Notes: generated by a model not told the origin, from the letters alone. DNA of 64,000 bases from Ligustrum vulgare (GCA_963555705.1 OY743169.1:11222014-11286013), one strand, 5' to 3'; counted from the first letter of the stretch, positions 31,738 through 43,644 are shown. Numbers and translations are program-made.

Positions 31738-33513
31738 ATGGCCAGAAGCAAGCAAACTGGAAGGAGGAGAGTCACCAGAGCTGGCAATAGCAATGTAGCA
31801 TCGTCTCAACCAAACCCATCTGAGATGGGAACTCCAAGCGCCGGTGCCATTGTACCTGTACCAACGTCCGGCACCAGCCCAATGCCGACCTCGCTCTCTA
31901 CCGCCGGTACTACTCCAACGCCTGCTCTCCTTATGGCCCAATTAAGCCAACACACGCCAATCATTCCACAGTCCATGGGCATAAACTTGGCACCCATATC
32001 ATGTAATCTTGGCCAAAGTCATCTTTCTCCCTTGGATATTCACAGTGAGTTGTAGGAAGCAAGTAAACATGCAACTAAGAAAAGGACAAAAGATGCGAAA
32101 ACTATGGAAGAAGAAGAAGAAGGCGGCGACAATCTGGAGAAACTGAATCTGGTAATGAAAAAGAAAAATCAGAAGAACAGGAAGTGTCTGGGAAGGATGA
32201 AAAATCTGAGGAAGACAAGGAAGCAGAAGAGTCTGAGGGTGAAGCACCACCAGAAGAATCAGAGGAATCTGAGGATGTAGACGAGTCTGAGCAGTCAGTA
32301 GAGGAGACTGAGAAAGAGGTTGTAATCCCAGACAGAAAAGGAAAACAAAAGGCAGAAGTCACTGCAAGCTCAAAGAAGAAAAATGGAGACACAGCTGCGG
32401 GTCCAGTGAGATCCAAATTTGATGTATCTTCATTCGTATGCACCCCCATGCAGACAGCGAGAGGTATGTTTACCCCCATTTAATTTTAAATTTTGGTCGT
32501 CTGAGGCATACTCTGATTTCCAAAAGCATATTTTGGGTAAACGGCTGCATTATGAATCTAGAGTGGTTGTAGGAGAATTTGATGATTTTGAGATAGATGA
32601 CATTGTGTCACACTTTGGGTTGAAGAAATTGACTGAATGTAAGGGGGAGATCAATGAAACCTTAGTTAAAGAATTTTATGCAAATATCCCTTTTGACTTT
32701 AACTCCAGAAAATGTCTGTTTACCACTTCTTTATTTGTTAGAGGATAGTTGATTAAGATTTCTGCAGAGGAACTTAGAAAGTGGTTAGGATTGAATGAGG
32801 ATGTGGCTGATGAGGATGAGTCTATGGAAGCCACTAATGATGAAATTGCAATGGAGTTGTCAGGGGGTAAGGTCACATGGCCGGTGAAGGGGTTAAAACA
32901 ATTACCTAGGTCGGAGATGTCCAAGAAATACCAAATTCTTCACAAAATTGTGAAGGAAAATTTTGACCAACTCATCCATGACTCAAGTTTTAAGAGAGAG
33001 TCTGCCTGAACCTTGTTTCTCCTTGGGACTAAACGAAACATTGACCTTGCTGCACGTATTTGGAACTCTATTGTTGGTAGAGTCTCGGGAAGTGGTCCTC
33101 GACAGGGGAATACTTATTTATTGGTTTATCCTTGAATCATTTCACAGTTTCTTAGTGATCAAGGTGTGCAGACGCTAGAGGATGATCTGGTGATCACTCC
33201 CAAAGTGCTAAACAGGGCCAGATGCAGAAAAACTCTGGAGTTATAGACCGCTCACAAGAAACATGTTGTGGATGAAACTTCTAGGAATCAGGATTCAACT
33301 TGTAAGGATGCCTGGATTGACCAGCTGGAAGCGGAGAATGTTGGGTTGAAGGCTGATATATCTGACATCAGGGTGCATGTCAAACGACTTGAAGACACAC
33401 TAGATCAGCTGCTTGGAGGGTCTTTGAAAGATGTGGCTCCAGTGGAAGCCAAGGAAAAGATGACGGTTACTGCCAAAAAGCTCCCTGCCTCTAAGAAGCA
33501 AAAGAAGACCTAG
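31738..33513 (+). pseudogene. Extra ORF downstream of pol (Sirevirus env-like position)
   Basis: The frame starts MARSKQTGRRRVTRAG, a basic N terminus, then a Pro/Ser/Thr-rich stretch to a TAG at about 32053. An acidic Glu/Ser segment (32184-32340) follows. A globular part includes FWSSEAYSDFQKHILGKRL and FYANIPFDFNSRKCLF, ending at a TAG at 32746. The next frame has KISAEELRKWLGLNED (32749-33009). A final frame (33268-33513) has a short coiled coil, LEAENVGLKADISDIRVHV, and a Lys-rich tail. Sireviruses often carry such an ORF in the envelope position; no transmembrane or fusion segment is evident here. It is broken at several points. Confidence 0.7.
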
Positions 33514-33873
33514 GCTGATCTTCACCCTGCCAGTCCCATCTGTTTATTTTCAGTGCTTTTGAAACATTATTCTTATGTTTTGCTTTAAAACTATTGTTCT
33601 TGTGATCAACTTTAGGTTGTGTTTCGATTTTGCGTGCAGGTTTTGTGAACCAATTGGCTTCTCCTCTTTCTCCGAAAAGGTGGAGTATCATTAGATATCA
33701 TCTTTTTGGTTAATGCTCTCTATGTGTTGATTTCCTTTACATGCATTAGTTGATTGCGTTTATTATGATGCATAACTTTAGGGGGAGATTTTTGATAGGG
33801 GAGCTTATTGATTTCCTGTGATTATAAAAAGATGATTGGTTTCGGAAAAATAGAAAAAATCAAATGGGGAGAT
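33514..33873 (+). promoter_or_regulatory. 3' noncoding region with polypurine tracts
   Basis: TTAGGGGGAGATTTTTG (about 33778) and CAAATGGGGAGAT (33861-33873) are purine runs. The second touches the 3' LTR and is the likely polypurine tract. Confidence 0.75.
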
Positions 33874-34808
33874 TGTTAATTTCATATTATTGGCATTTCC
33901 TATTTTTTTCACAAATGTGTAATTTAAGAAAACTTAATTCAATTACTAAATACGTGTATTTAGTAGTTTATTAAGTTTAATTAAATTACGCAAATATTTC
34001 TTGAAGAAAAAAATATCTCTTATTTTAGAGACAATCATCTTATTGTTGGAAGATAATGATCAAGAAATATTGATTGGATTATGATCATAATCTCGAAATC
34101 TTGATCTTGCTATCTTGTGATTTTGGTAAATTTCTTGATGATCTATTTTATGATTAATCTTAGGACTCAAGCTTATCCTTAGATATGGCAAGTTCCTTCT
34201 TGCTATGGTCGAAAATATTCGATCTTATTTTTGCATATGGTAACGATCATCATCTTGATGGCCGAATTTATTCAAGCTTATCTACATATGGTAAAATTGT
34301 TAGGTCGAAAAATCTTGACTGTAAAGATTCTTGATAGGGCCGAAAATATGGTTCCTATGCTTGTGTTGAAAAAGTGTTGCATATTCAAAGAAAATTATTG
34401 AAGAGTGGTGGGACGCCAGCTCATATTACATGTCACATAATCATTAGGGAGTGATCTATTTCTTGGATGTTTGATAAGTCTATGCGTAAATTTATCCTGT
34501 AGTTTAGATTGATCTGTATAAACTCATTCCTTATATAGTGATTGGTTTTTGTCCGCAGGATGCGGGCCGTGGATTTTCCCTATTACGATTTTTCCCACGT
34601 TAAACTCAAATTATTGTGTCCTTGTCCATTTACAATTCTGCACAATTTATTCTATTCATTTACGTTTTACTATCCAGATGAATCTGTATCAGCAAGATTC
34701 ATCTGGTATAGCGCTAAAACAGATCTTAACGATTTACTGTTAATTAGTTACTGTTCAGACTTATCTGTGACAGTCTGTTTATAAAATTTAGACAACTTTA
34801 AATTTTCA
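33874..34808 (+). repeat. 3' LTR of the Sirevirus-like element (935 bp)
   Basis: It begins TGTTAATTTC and ends AATTTTCA. Compared with the 5' LTR it lacks about 460 bp: sequence jumps from CCTATGCTTG to TGTTGAAAAAGTG near 34362. Confidence 0.9.
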
Positions 34809-35055
34809 ACGTTCATTTTGTGTTGCGGTTGATAATTTTTGCAACATTCAATGCGTGTTGCGATAGATATTTAGTAACGTTCTTTGTGTGTTGCAATCGA
34901 TACTTTTAGCAACATGCATTGTGCGTTGCGATTGATACTTTTAACAACGTTCATTACGCTTTGCGATTGATACTTTTGGTATACTCATTGCATGTTGCAG
35001 TTGATACTTTAGCAACACTCATTGCGCTTTGTCATTGATACTTTTAACAACACTC
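34809..35055 (+). repeat. CACTA-type subterminal repeats, left block (second part)
   Basis: Six or more diverged units of about 40 bp repeat (GTGTTGCGATTGATACTTTTAGCAACATTCATTGC type). They continue the block interrupted at 22510. Confidence 0.7.
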
Positions 35056-35934
35056 ATAATCAACAAATTTCTCAGGCATATACGTAACAATATGTAAAAT
35101 ATGAAAGATGTGTTCTATAAATAAACAAATTATTCAAAAAAAAAGATTAAATATTTTAAAGCAAATTAGACCACATATATTTTAATATAAAACAATAATT
35201 AAGGTACTTTGTTCTCCTTTCATCTATTGGATTGCAATCTAAATTCTTACATTTATCATCTCTCTAAATTGCAATAGTATCTCTAGCAGACAAGTAATCA
35301 TACAAAAAGGAACTATCACTAATTTTCAAAATGAATCATCATAAAAAATGAACACTTCTATGGTTTTTGAAATCTAGTTTGAACTGTGTCCATAACAAAA
35401 CCATCTTGTGGGAGGGCTACAAAATTTACTTTTACCTACAAAGATATATTATGAAAGTCTAATCATCGTGACTCCAACTGCACTGAATGCAAAAATGTAG
35501 AAATAAATCGTACTTAATATTAGAATTATCATTTTCAATTTTAAAACTTTACAGATATTCTGACAAAGTCTCCCTATAAATTTGACTTAGCCAATATGTA
35601 AATGGACATTACAACCACCATAATACTTTAAAATATCAAACTAAAATCAAATCAATTCAAAATTCATCTTCAACTCCACAACAACAATAATCCAGAATCA
35701 ATACTCATCAACACATCAACACGATCAAATCATTTCAAAACTCAATACCCAACAATAGAAATTCAAATAAAAATGACATTCATTAATTGAACGAATTTAC
35801 CATCTAATTAGCCTCTGTTTGGTAAACTATTTTTTTTTATATTTTTAAACACAAATCTCAAAATCACTTTTTAACCACACACATTTTCTTTCTCTACTTT
35901 TCTACAACATATTTCACCTCGAAAACATAAAAAC
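35056..35934. other. No gene seen
   Basis: The stretch is AT-rich sequence within the candidate CACTA element. The half-MITE end GCCTCTGTTTGGTAAAC lies at about 35811. Confidence 0.45.
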
Positions 35935-36289
35935 TAGTGATGACAAAGGGGCGGGTTCGGGTCGGGTCCCCCTGACCCATGCCCCGCCCTATCCTGCGAG
36001 ATTTTTTCAATTCCAAACCCGTGCTCACGAATTTCGAGGCGGGTCAATCCTTCGACCCAGTTTATTTTATTATTTTTTTTGTATTTTTTTAATTTTTTTT
36101 TCCTTATTATTTTTTATTAATTTATTTATTTGGGGCGGGTTCGGGTCGGGAGCCCAAACCCGCACCCGCCCCGCGACCCGGGCGGGTCGCGGGAAATCGC
36201 CCCATACCCATCCCACCGATCAGCGGGGCGGGTTTTTTTCGCCCCATTCGGGTCGGGAACTTGTCGGGTCGATTTTTTTGCCATCTCTA
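35935..36289. mobile_element. hAT-type MITE (355 bp)
   Basis: A perfect 8-bp duplication ATAAAAAC (35927-35934, 36290-36297) flanks imperfect inverted ends TAGTGATGACAAA and TAGAGATGGCAAA. The interior has GGGCGGGTTCGGGTCGGG blocks in both orientations, as in many plant hAT miniatures. Overlapping ORFs are incidental. Confidence 0.93.
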
Positions 36290-36435
36290 ATAAAAACATG
36301 TTTTTAAACACAAACTTTTAAATGTGACAGCAAAGGACAAAAGATACAAGAAAAAGTTCAAGAATCTTGATGGAGCATTTTATTTACAAAAAATCTACAT
36401 GAACAACTTTTTTGAACAACTTTTTGAATAACCCT

Positions 36436-36487
36436 CTCACATGGGGTGTGGGGCCCATGTGTATGTGGGCCCCACACCCCATGTGAG
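36436..36487. repeat. Perfect foldback with 22-bp arms
   Basis: CTCACATGGGGTGTGGGGCC-CA and its exact complement enclose an 8-base spacer, TGTGTATG. GAACAACT and AGTTGTTC-like words lie outside it. No coding content. Confidence 0.9.
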
Positions 36488-36929
36488 ATGGTTGTTCAAC
36501 TAGACCACTCGAAAGTCTCAATGGGTAGAATATGCTGATTTGGGGTGTGTTCGGCTACAAATTAATTTTGAAATTATAATTGACACAATTTTTCATACCA
36601 TTTTTTAATCACACAAATTATCTCTTCAATTTTTAATCACACACATATTACCTAGAAAACTCAACTAATACGCATTATAATTTAAATTCTATTTATTTGA
36701 GTCGTCAAACAGAGCCTAAAAAACATGGACATCGTTATTCTTATATGGGTGACTATATTTCCACCACAAAATGTATTTGCTGCACCACAAATTTAAGTAC
36801 TTTTTTATTTATAAAATTGGGCATAATTGAAACGACATAAATAATCACTTAAATTTCATCTCTAATTCTTCAAGTACACGACAACCTGCATCTTTCCATT
36901 TTCTTCCTTCTATCCTTTTTCCTTTTTTT

Positions 36930-37470
36930 TGAGTTATCAGTTAGGTAGGATGTTCAATTCGCCATTGTTCTTCCTTTTGCTTCAAGGCCTCTTCTCTGAC
37001 CTTCAAAAATCCCTCTGCCTACTCCTCCTCGATCGTCATCATTTCGAGTTGTTGTTACATTTTTTGCAATTCATTATCGAAATAAAATTTTCTGATTTGC
37101 ACATTGCTCTTGCATTTCAACAGAAAAACCCATATAAAAAATTGAAAATCTTGCTAAATGAAATACTAAATAAACAAACAAACATCACAAGAGCCTCACT
37201 AATTTTAGCAACCGTTGTGTATCACCAGCATCTCAAGGTACTTGGCATTATCTATTGCCTAGTTTTTCTTGTGAGATCTGCTTGCATCCAAAATTGGGCA
37301 TCAAGGTCGATCAATCCCTTGAGCTTTCTACTGAGATCTGACCAAAGAATCAATACCCTTTGGTCTATTCTAGTTGGCTTGACAGAAACTAAAAGATAAC
37401 TTCGGGATCTCTTGAATTTCTTGACCCTCTTAGCAATCTTCTTTCCGGACATATGCTCGGCCATTGTAAC
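36930..37470 (-). pseudogene. Possible coding relic, unrecognised
   Basis: On the minus strand, EEALKQKEEQWRIEH (about 36950-37010), preceded by QQLEMMTIEEE, has the look of a charged coiled coil but holds stops. A separate 70-codon minus frame (37252-37464, MAEHMSGKKIAKRVKKFKRS...) is Lys/Arg-rich. I cannot assign a family; chance is possible. Confidence 0.25.
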
Positions 37471-37691
37471 TGATCTTGTATTAGGGTCTAATGCGGTGTA
37501 CTCTTTTTTCCCCTTTAATTAAGTTAGGGTTATTATTGTAAACTAATAGTGGTGTTTATATAAAAGATGAGTTTTAAGTGAGGTGTATTTAAAATGTGGT
37601 GTTGTAAATAAAAAGTGTACTGGTAATACATTTACCCTTGTTATATAGCCATTTACTAAAGTCGTGATAACCACCAAAACAAGAAAAACTA

Positions 37692-37998
37692 AGGTCCCGT
37701 TCTCTTTACTGTTTTCAGCTCGTTTTGAGTTTTCGATTTTTGGAATTATCGAAAACGCGTTCACTTTGCCCATTTTTAGAAACTCGTTTTTCAAAATACC
37801 AAAAAAAATACAAAGAAAACTCAAAACGAGTTTATAACGTTTTAGATATTTTGTGTTAAAAAGTCCAAAACGATCAAAACGCGCGTTTTGAATTTTTTTT
37901 TTTTGTGTAAATGTGATTACTTCATTCACTTGAAATTCTTATATTATTTTGTCATTATATATAGATCCATGTTAAGATTTTATTTTATTTTTTTGTAA

Positions 37999-38076
<78 letters not shown>

Positions 38077-38389
38077 TTGGTAAAAGTGAGACACTTCCTT
38101 CACTTAAAGTTCTTATGTTATTTTGTCATTATATATAGATCTATGTTAAGATTTTTTTTTTGTAAATTATTATTATTTTTTTTAATATTTTTTTTTTGTA
38201 AAAGTGAGACACTTCATTCACTTGAAGTTCTAATGTTATTTTACCATTATACATAGATCCATTTTAAGATTTTTTTTTTTTTTGTAATTTTTTTTTTATT
38301 ATTATATTTATTTTGTAAAAGTGAGACACTTCATTCACTTGAAGTTCTTACGTTATTTTGTCATTATATATATTCATGTTAAGATTTTT

Positions 38390-38455
<66 letters not shown>

Positions 38456-38857
38456 TTGTAAATGTGAGACACTTTCTTCACTTGAAATTATTATATTATT
38501 TTGTCATTATATATAGATCCATGTTAAAATTTTGTTGGTATGAGGTTAAATTTTTGTTTAGCTGAAACAATATTAATGATGAATTTATTGATATCGAGAA
38601 CTAACTGATTTATTAACATTAAAATTAATATAATTCAACAAATCAACCATTTTTTACATATAAAATATCACAAAATAAATATATCAAAAATTTACAAAGT
38701 AAACGCATTTTTCAGTTTTCTATTTTGGAAAACAGTTTTCCAAAATCACAAAGAGAACATGTTTTCACCAATCCCAAAATAAACAACCGAAATCCAAAAT
38801 TCAAAACAAAATCCAAAACTCAAAATTCAAAATCGAAATACAAAGAGAACTGCCCCT
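37692..38857. mobile_element. DNA-transposon-like element with GTTCTCTTT inverted ends
   Basis: Ends AGGTCCCGTTCTCTTT and AGGGGCAGTTCTCTTT (right end reversed) are flanked by AACTA on both sides (37687-37691, 38858-38862). The arms are A/T-rich with AAAACG words. Its centre is filled by the five-unit tandem array. No transposase. The superfamily is uncertain from a 5-bp duplication. Confidence 0.65.
37907..38530. repeat. Tandem array of five units with (TTA)n expansions
   Basis: A block GTAAAAGTGAGACACTTC...CACTTGAAGTTCTTA...TTATTTTGTCATTATATATAGATCCATGTTAAG begins near 37907, 38083, 38198, 38315 and 38458. Units are joined by poly-T or TTA tracts. The longest TTA runs are 38000-38077 and 38400-38455. 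Confidence 0.9.
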
Positions 38858-38862
38858 AACTA

Positions 38863-39438
38863 TAAACTCAATAGTAATAATAAAAATTAAGAAACTAATG
38901 ATAATGGACTTCTAATAACTAGCTATATCTAAAAATTAAGTTCATTTATTATAGTCGACATCATCCTGCACTATTGAAAATGCTCTGTTGCCCACCATGG
39001 ACGACATAATTGTCAGTCTCCAATGTAAAAGATCAAGTGTCTTTAATATTTAAAATTCGACAGTTGACTTTTTTTCATTAAATGTGGACAATTGTTATTT
39101 TGGCAACCGGGGGATTGCCTAAGCTATTTTCTCCCAAGGCTGATTGCATAATTTGTCCTTTATATCCAGTAATTGGACTTTCCTGTTTGGGTGAATCTAA
39201 AACACAGAACAAGGACAAAAGTATGATAATATTCATGCTAATACTCATCTGCACAGGCAGTGTTATCCAAGTGAACGGAATTACCATCATAAAGAGTTGC
39301 AGTGTTGCACTAAAGAAGTAACGTCAATATCCTTTTAAGCATGAGGTAAAGAGACTACCTTGTTTTTCCTGTTATCCCACTATTCTAATGGAATAGCTAG
39401 CAAAGAAAGATTGCCATAGTTCTTCTGTGGAACCTTTA
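38863..39438. other. No gene seen
   Basis: Two overlapping 70-80-codon frames at 39078-39321 lie on opposite strands. Neither shows a recognisable domain. Confidence 0.4.
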
Positions 39439-39954
39439 GGTGGCGTTCTGTTTGTATTTTATTTTGTATTTTCATTTTCGAAAATGTTTTATGTTTTGTG
39501 TTTTCATTTTTGTTTTCAAATTTGCTGAAAACGCGTTTGGTTTGTCATTTCTAAAAACTGTTTTTGAAAATGAAAAGCTGGAAAACACGTTCTGTTTGAA
39601 ATTTTGCAGAACACTATTTAAATTATTTTTAATTAATTTGCTTGTAGAATACTACTAACTCCAACTCAAACTTCCTTTCACAATACACTAAAAATATGGT
39701 TACATGCAACACACTAATGTGAGCATTAAGAGTCTATATTAACACAACTTGGTCAGGTTCGGAACTTGAGAAAACTCTAATTCTATTAAAATCCAGAAAA
39801 TACAAGTTCTTTCAAAACCACCAGAGTCCATTTATCATTGCATTTTTTGAAATATAACAACAAGAATTCTCATTTAAATTTTTTTTTTTTTTTTTTTGTA
39901 ATGTTGATATTGAATTCAATAAAACTTTATTTAAACTAAGTCCCAAGTTAGGAT

Positions 39955-39985
<31 letters not shown>

Positions 39986-40298
39986 TTCTTTATTTAGGCT
40001 TAGTTCCAAACTAGGATAATTCTAAAAAAAATAATAAAAAAATAAAAACTTTATATTAAACTTAGTTCTAAGTTAAGATTTAAAAAAAAAAAAATTCTCA
40101 AAACGCGTTTTCCGCGTTTTGGACATTTTTTGTCGAAATACACACAAAACGCCCAAAACGATGTTTCGGGCGTTTTCCGTTTTGTGTACAAATTTTTTTT
40201 TTTGTTTTTCAAAATGCGTTTTCGAAAATGGTAAAGAGAACGCGTTTTCGAAAATAAAAACAGAAAACGACCTCAAAACAGTAAAGAGAACATGAAGT
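39439..40298. mobile_element. Second, diverged member of the GTTCTCTTT element family
   Basis: The left end AGGTGGCGTTCTGTTTG and right side CAGTAAAGAGAAC resemble the ends of the 37692-38857 element. The interior again has AAAACGCGTTTTC words plus poly-A/poly-T tracts (39879-39898, 39961-39985). Exact right border and duplication are unclear. Confidence 0.5.
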
Positions 40299-42424
40299 TA
40301 GTATTTGAAGCATAATTGTTTTGCTTCCTATCTATAACGTAATATATAGAATTTCTTGACAGATCCCGGACAAAACAATACTGAAACTGCCAATCTTTAG
40401 CCTTTTGGAGGCATTGAAATGATATTACCGAGTTGTACGTTAGTAAAAAATAGGATTTTGCTATTTGTACAAAAAAATTAAAGTGTACAAATTGGGTTAC
40501 TCTCCCCTCATATGCATCATGGTCCAAAAATATATAACTTATTGGAAATGGTGTTTTTTCTTGGGTGATACGAAGAAATTGAACCCAAGGTCCCCATTCA
40601 AAAGCTGAAGAGGGACTTGAATCACCGCACGAACTTTTTTTAGTTTCTACATTTCACAAATTCACTGCCAATACTAAAGGCACATTGTTCATCAATGTTA
40701 ATGCTCAAAAATCAAAAGCACGATACAACCACATAAAAAGCTATTAGAGTAGCAACTTTTCCTAAAACAATTATTTACAGCTTAAATTAGAGTTTAAGAG
40801 TAAGCCCTTGTTTCATTATCTTTAAATCTTTCTCTTTTTTCTACGGTACTCAATCTCAATCATTCATTAAAAGTCAAGTTCACCATATTTGACTTTTCAA
40901 CAAAATTTCAATCATTCATTCTCTTAAAAATCATTATTCATTTTAAAAAAACAATTTTTAAACAATATCAAACACACATTAAATGTATCCAAATCATTGA
41001 AAAAAAACCATCACAATAAAATTTCATAGTGTAACATAGGTTTCATTTTTAGAACACTGGTAAATAATAATCGAGAATAAACAAACCCAAAGTTGAGGGA
41101 GGAGGGAGGAGTTTTACTATGTCGGGGGGAAGTTGCGGTGGTGGTAGCCGGTGAGGCTGTCGATGCTGGAGGGAAAAAGAGAAGCGGTTGGGGAGAGACC
41201 GTTGAGAGAGGTGATGGTCGAGCTAGTTATGAGTTTTGAGGATTGTGATGAGGTGGCGATAGTGTTGGATGGCCGGCGATAGGAGGTGGCGGCCAGCTGG
41301 AAAATCTCAAGAGGGAGCAGTGGCATATCCACATGTTGGCGACCTAGCCCGGCCGCGCTAGCTGGAAGCCGACAGATCCGCCGGTTGTGCCTGAATCGCC
41401 GGCCGATCTTTCTTTATATATATATATATATATATATATATTAAGTAGAAAATTGAGATTTTAGAATGATTTTCAGGTCTGTTATTTAATTTATGGTTGT
41501 GTGATTTGATTTCTTTCCTATTTGTATGTTTAATTTATTTTCAAGTTCATCTGTAATTTATTTTAGTTCAAAAAGTGTAAGACCGTAAGTGCAACCAGGA
41601 AAAGAATGTTGAAGAAGATGAAGTTTGGAACTTTGGGTTAGACCTTTATTAATTATTTGGGCCCTATAAAAGTGGCCCAAATTCAAATTATATATTTACT
41701 TTGTTTAATTAATAATTGATATTTGTTGGTTAATTTGTAGTTGTAATTGTAATTTTCAAGTTTGGTGGAAATTATGTAAATCTGTATATTAATTTCATAT
41801 TTTCGAAATATATGAATTTAGTTGTGTTAGTTAAATGTTAAGAAATTCATAAAAATATTAAATTTTCAAATTTATGAATAGTTAGAAATTTAATTGAGTA
41901 AATTGATAAAATTAATTTAAGTTATGAATTTTTTTCAGATTTTCTTTTGCTTAATTCCACGTATTGTGTTGATTGGATACTAACTTGTCCTTGAAAACTC
42001 TAGTCAAGTTTCATTTGTTCCACAGACTATGCATTTCGTTCTGGTATTTTATAGAACTATTTTAATTTTACCTTTCATATTTGTGTGCTCGTCTGTCTGC
42101 ATATGCAATGGTACATTTATTTTCGAAGTTTTTATGTTATAGCGTTGGTTGTCAGTCAACGATCGATCGCTCTAGCTGAACTTGGGTCCTAGATCCGTCC
42201 CTAAGAGGGAGAGAGAGCTGTTGAGTGAGTTGAAAGATAAGGAGAAAATGAGAATTCGTTTAGGTTTTAGGTTTTGATTTTTATCTTTTGAAATTTGTAA
42301 TTTAGCCCCCAACATTAGGAAAATGTGTAATTTAGCCCTCAACATTAGGTTTAAAGATAAAGTAAAATGTAAGTGGAGTTCCACAATTTTAGGTAATATG
42401 AATTTTTGCCCCAATTAAATCCTT
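40299..42424. other. No confident gene; GC-rich island and (AT)n tract
   Basis: 41100-41410 is unusually GC-rich, with GCCGGC words and a 71-codon minus frame (41117-41332) of no recognised family. An (AT)n tract lies at 41413-41441. A captured host-gene fragment within the CACTA candidate is possible but not shown. Confidence 0.4.
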
Positions 42425-42751
42425 TATCAATATTGTTCATTGCGCGTTACAAAATGGTATATTTTCATAACGTGCAGCGAACGTTGTAAAAAGGTACCCT
42501 CTTGTAACATTCCCCTTTAGGTGAAAGTTGCGAAAGGGTATTCTTTTGTAACACACAACGAACGTTGTAAAAGACGAATCTTTTTGCAATGCTCAATAAA
42601 GGTTGCAACGTAATGTTGCTAAATGTCAAATAAATGAACCAATGACAACATGCAACCATTGAATGTTACGTTAGACCTCTTTTAGCAACATACAATTAAA
42701 TTAACGAATGTTTTTGTTTGCATATTGCAAAATGTTTTTTTTCTTGTAGTG
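42425..42751 (-). repeat. CACTA-type subterminal repeats, right block and terminus
   Basis: Units such as GCGAACGTTGTAAAAAGGTA and AACGAACGTTGTAAAAGACG are inverted relative to the left block. The block ends in TTTTTTTTCTTGTAGTG. Confidence 0.65.
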
Positions 42752-43387
42752 AGATATGGAAATATAAAAACTTAGAGGACAACACCAGCATAACATAACA
42801 ATCGAGTCAACCATGAATTGAAATTTGCATATTTTCTGTTGAAGATATTAGGAAATCGAATTAACCACAAAGAGGCTCTATGGTAAAATCTAATTAGCCA
42901 AATGGATTTTTTTTTAGATCTAAATAAAATCATGGCATAATGAAGATTTTCAAAATATATAGCTTTTTTCCACTGTGCATGAGAGATTTTCCTTAGAAAC
43001 CACTAAATCCTTCTCAAAAGAAATCAATAAGATCTTGTGTTTTCAAAATGTCACCAAAAGTTGAAACCGAATTTAAGCAAAAAAGGAAAATGATTTTCAT
43101 ACGCATGTTTGGTCAAGCTTATAAAAGTAGAAGTTGCTTATATTGTTCTTAAATATGTTTGGAATATTACTTATTCCTTACTTTTATATTAAAAATATAA
43201 ATCTGAAAGTAATTTTACCTTACTATGAAAATAATCGTTCCTCTTACAAGGTTTTTGTTAAATATATTTGACAAATAATTGGTCTCCCATCATGGCCATA
43301 TGTAATGAATTAGTTTCTTTTTATTTCTTCTTGATATTAATCATCATTATAAGGTCGACATTAAGAACATATCATTAATAAAGCTTG
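42752..43387. other. No gene seen
   Basis: AT-rich spacer between the CACTA candidate and copy B. Confidence 0.5.
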
Positions 43388-43597
43388 TGTTGTAAAACAA
43401 TAGATAATATAGAGAGAATTTCTTATTCTTAATATTTCATAATGAATATAGGCATCTATTTATAGGGGTGGACAATGGCATAATCGTAATATTGGACAAT
43501 GGTATAATCGTAATATATAAATTTTACAGGGGCATAAGAGTAATTTTCATTCACTGATTTTATTACCTAACTATTCCTAACTTAATATTTTATAACA
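43388..43597 (-). repeat. 3' LTR of copy B (210 bp)
   Basis: TGTTGTAAAAC to TTATAACA. A tandem duplication of about 27 bp (GGACAATGGCATAATCGTAAT) lies inside. Confidence 0.92.
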
Positions 43598-43644
43598 CTC
43601 CCCCTTGAATGAAATGTTACTCGCTTGCTCAATTGTCTGCCTCG

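Larger units (their letters stand above)
22511..34808 (+). mobile_element. Ty1/copia retrotransposon, Sirevirus-like, decayed
   Basis: It is bounded by LTRs with TGTTAA...TTTTCA ends and a perfect target duplication ACGTT (22506-22510, 34809-34813). Plus-strand gag, protease, integrase, reverse transcriptase and RNase H are in copia order. An additional ORF region (31738-33513) lies downstream of pol, as in Sireviruses. The reverse transcriptase sequence also fits that lineage. Stops, frameshifts and a 1.6-kb insertion in pol make it nonfunctional. It inserted into the subterminal repeats of the candidate CACTA element. Confidence 0.92.
22338..42751. mobile_element. Candidate large non-autonomous CACTA transposon
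   Basis: The left end reads TACTACAACAAAAACAGC, one base off the CACTACAA consensus. The right end reads TTTTTTTTCTTGTAGTG (42751). Next to each end lie many subterminal repeats in opposite orientation: the left block at 22385-22510 and 34809-35055 is interrupted by the copia element, and the right block is at 42425-42720. No transposase was seen. Flanks ACA and AGA are a poor 3-bp duplication. After removal of the nested copia the element would be about 8 kb. The pairing of these two ends is inference. Confidence 0.5.

Noticed and set aside
32102..32479. Ser-rich minus-strand ORF
   Set aside because: It is the shadow of the acidic Glu/Ser segment in the extra copia ORF.
36126..36321. Overlapping Arg/Pro-rich ORFs on both strands
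   Set aside because: They are composition effects of the GGGCGGGTTCGGGTC repeats in the hAT MITE.
41117..41332. 71-codon minus-strand ORF in the GC-rich island
   Set aside because: No recognised domain; low-complexity Ser/Thr composition, kept only as noncoding annotation.
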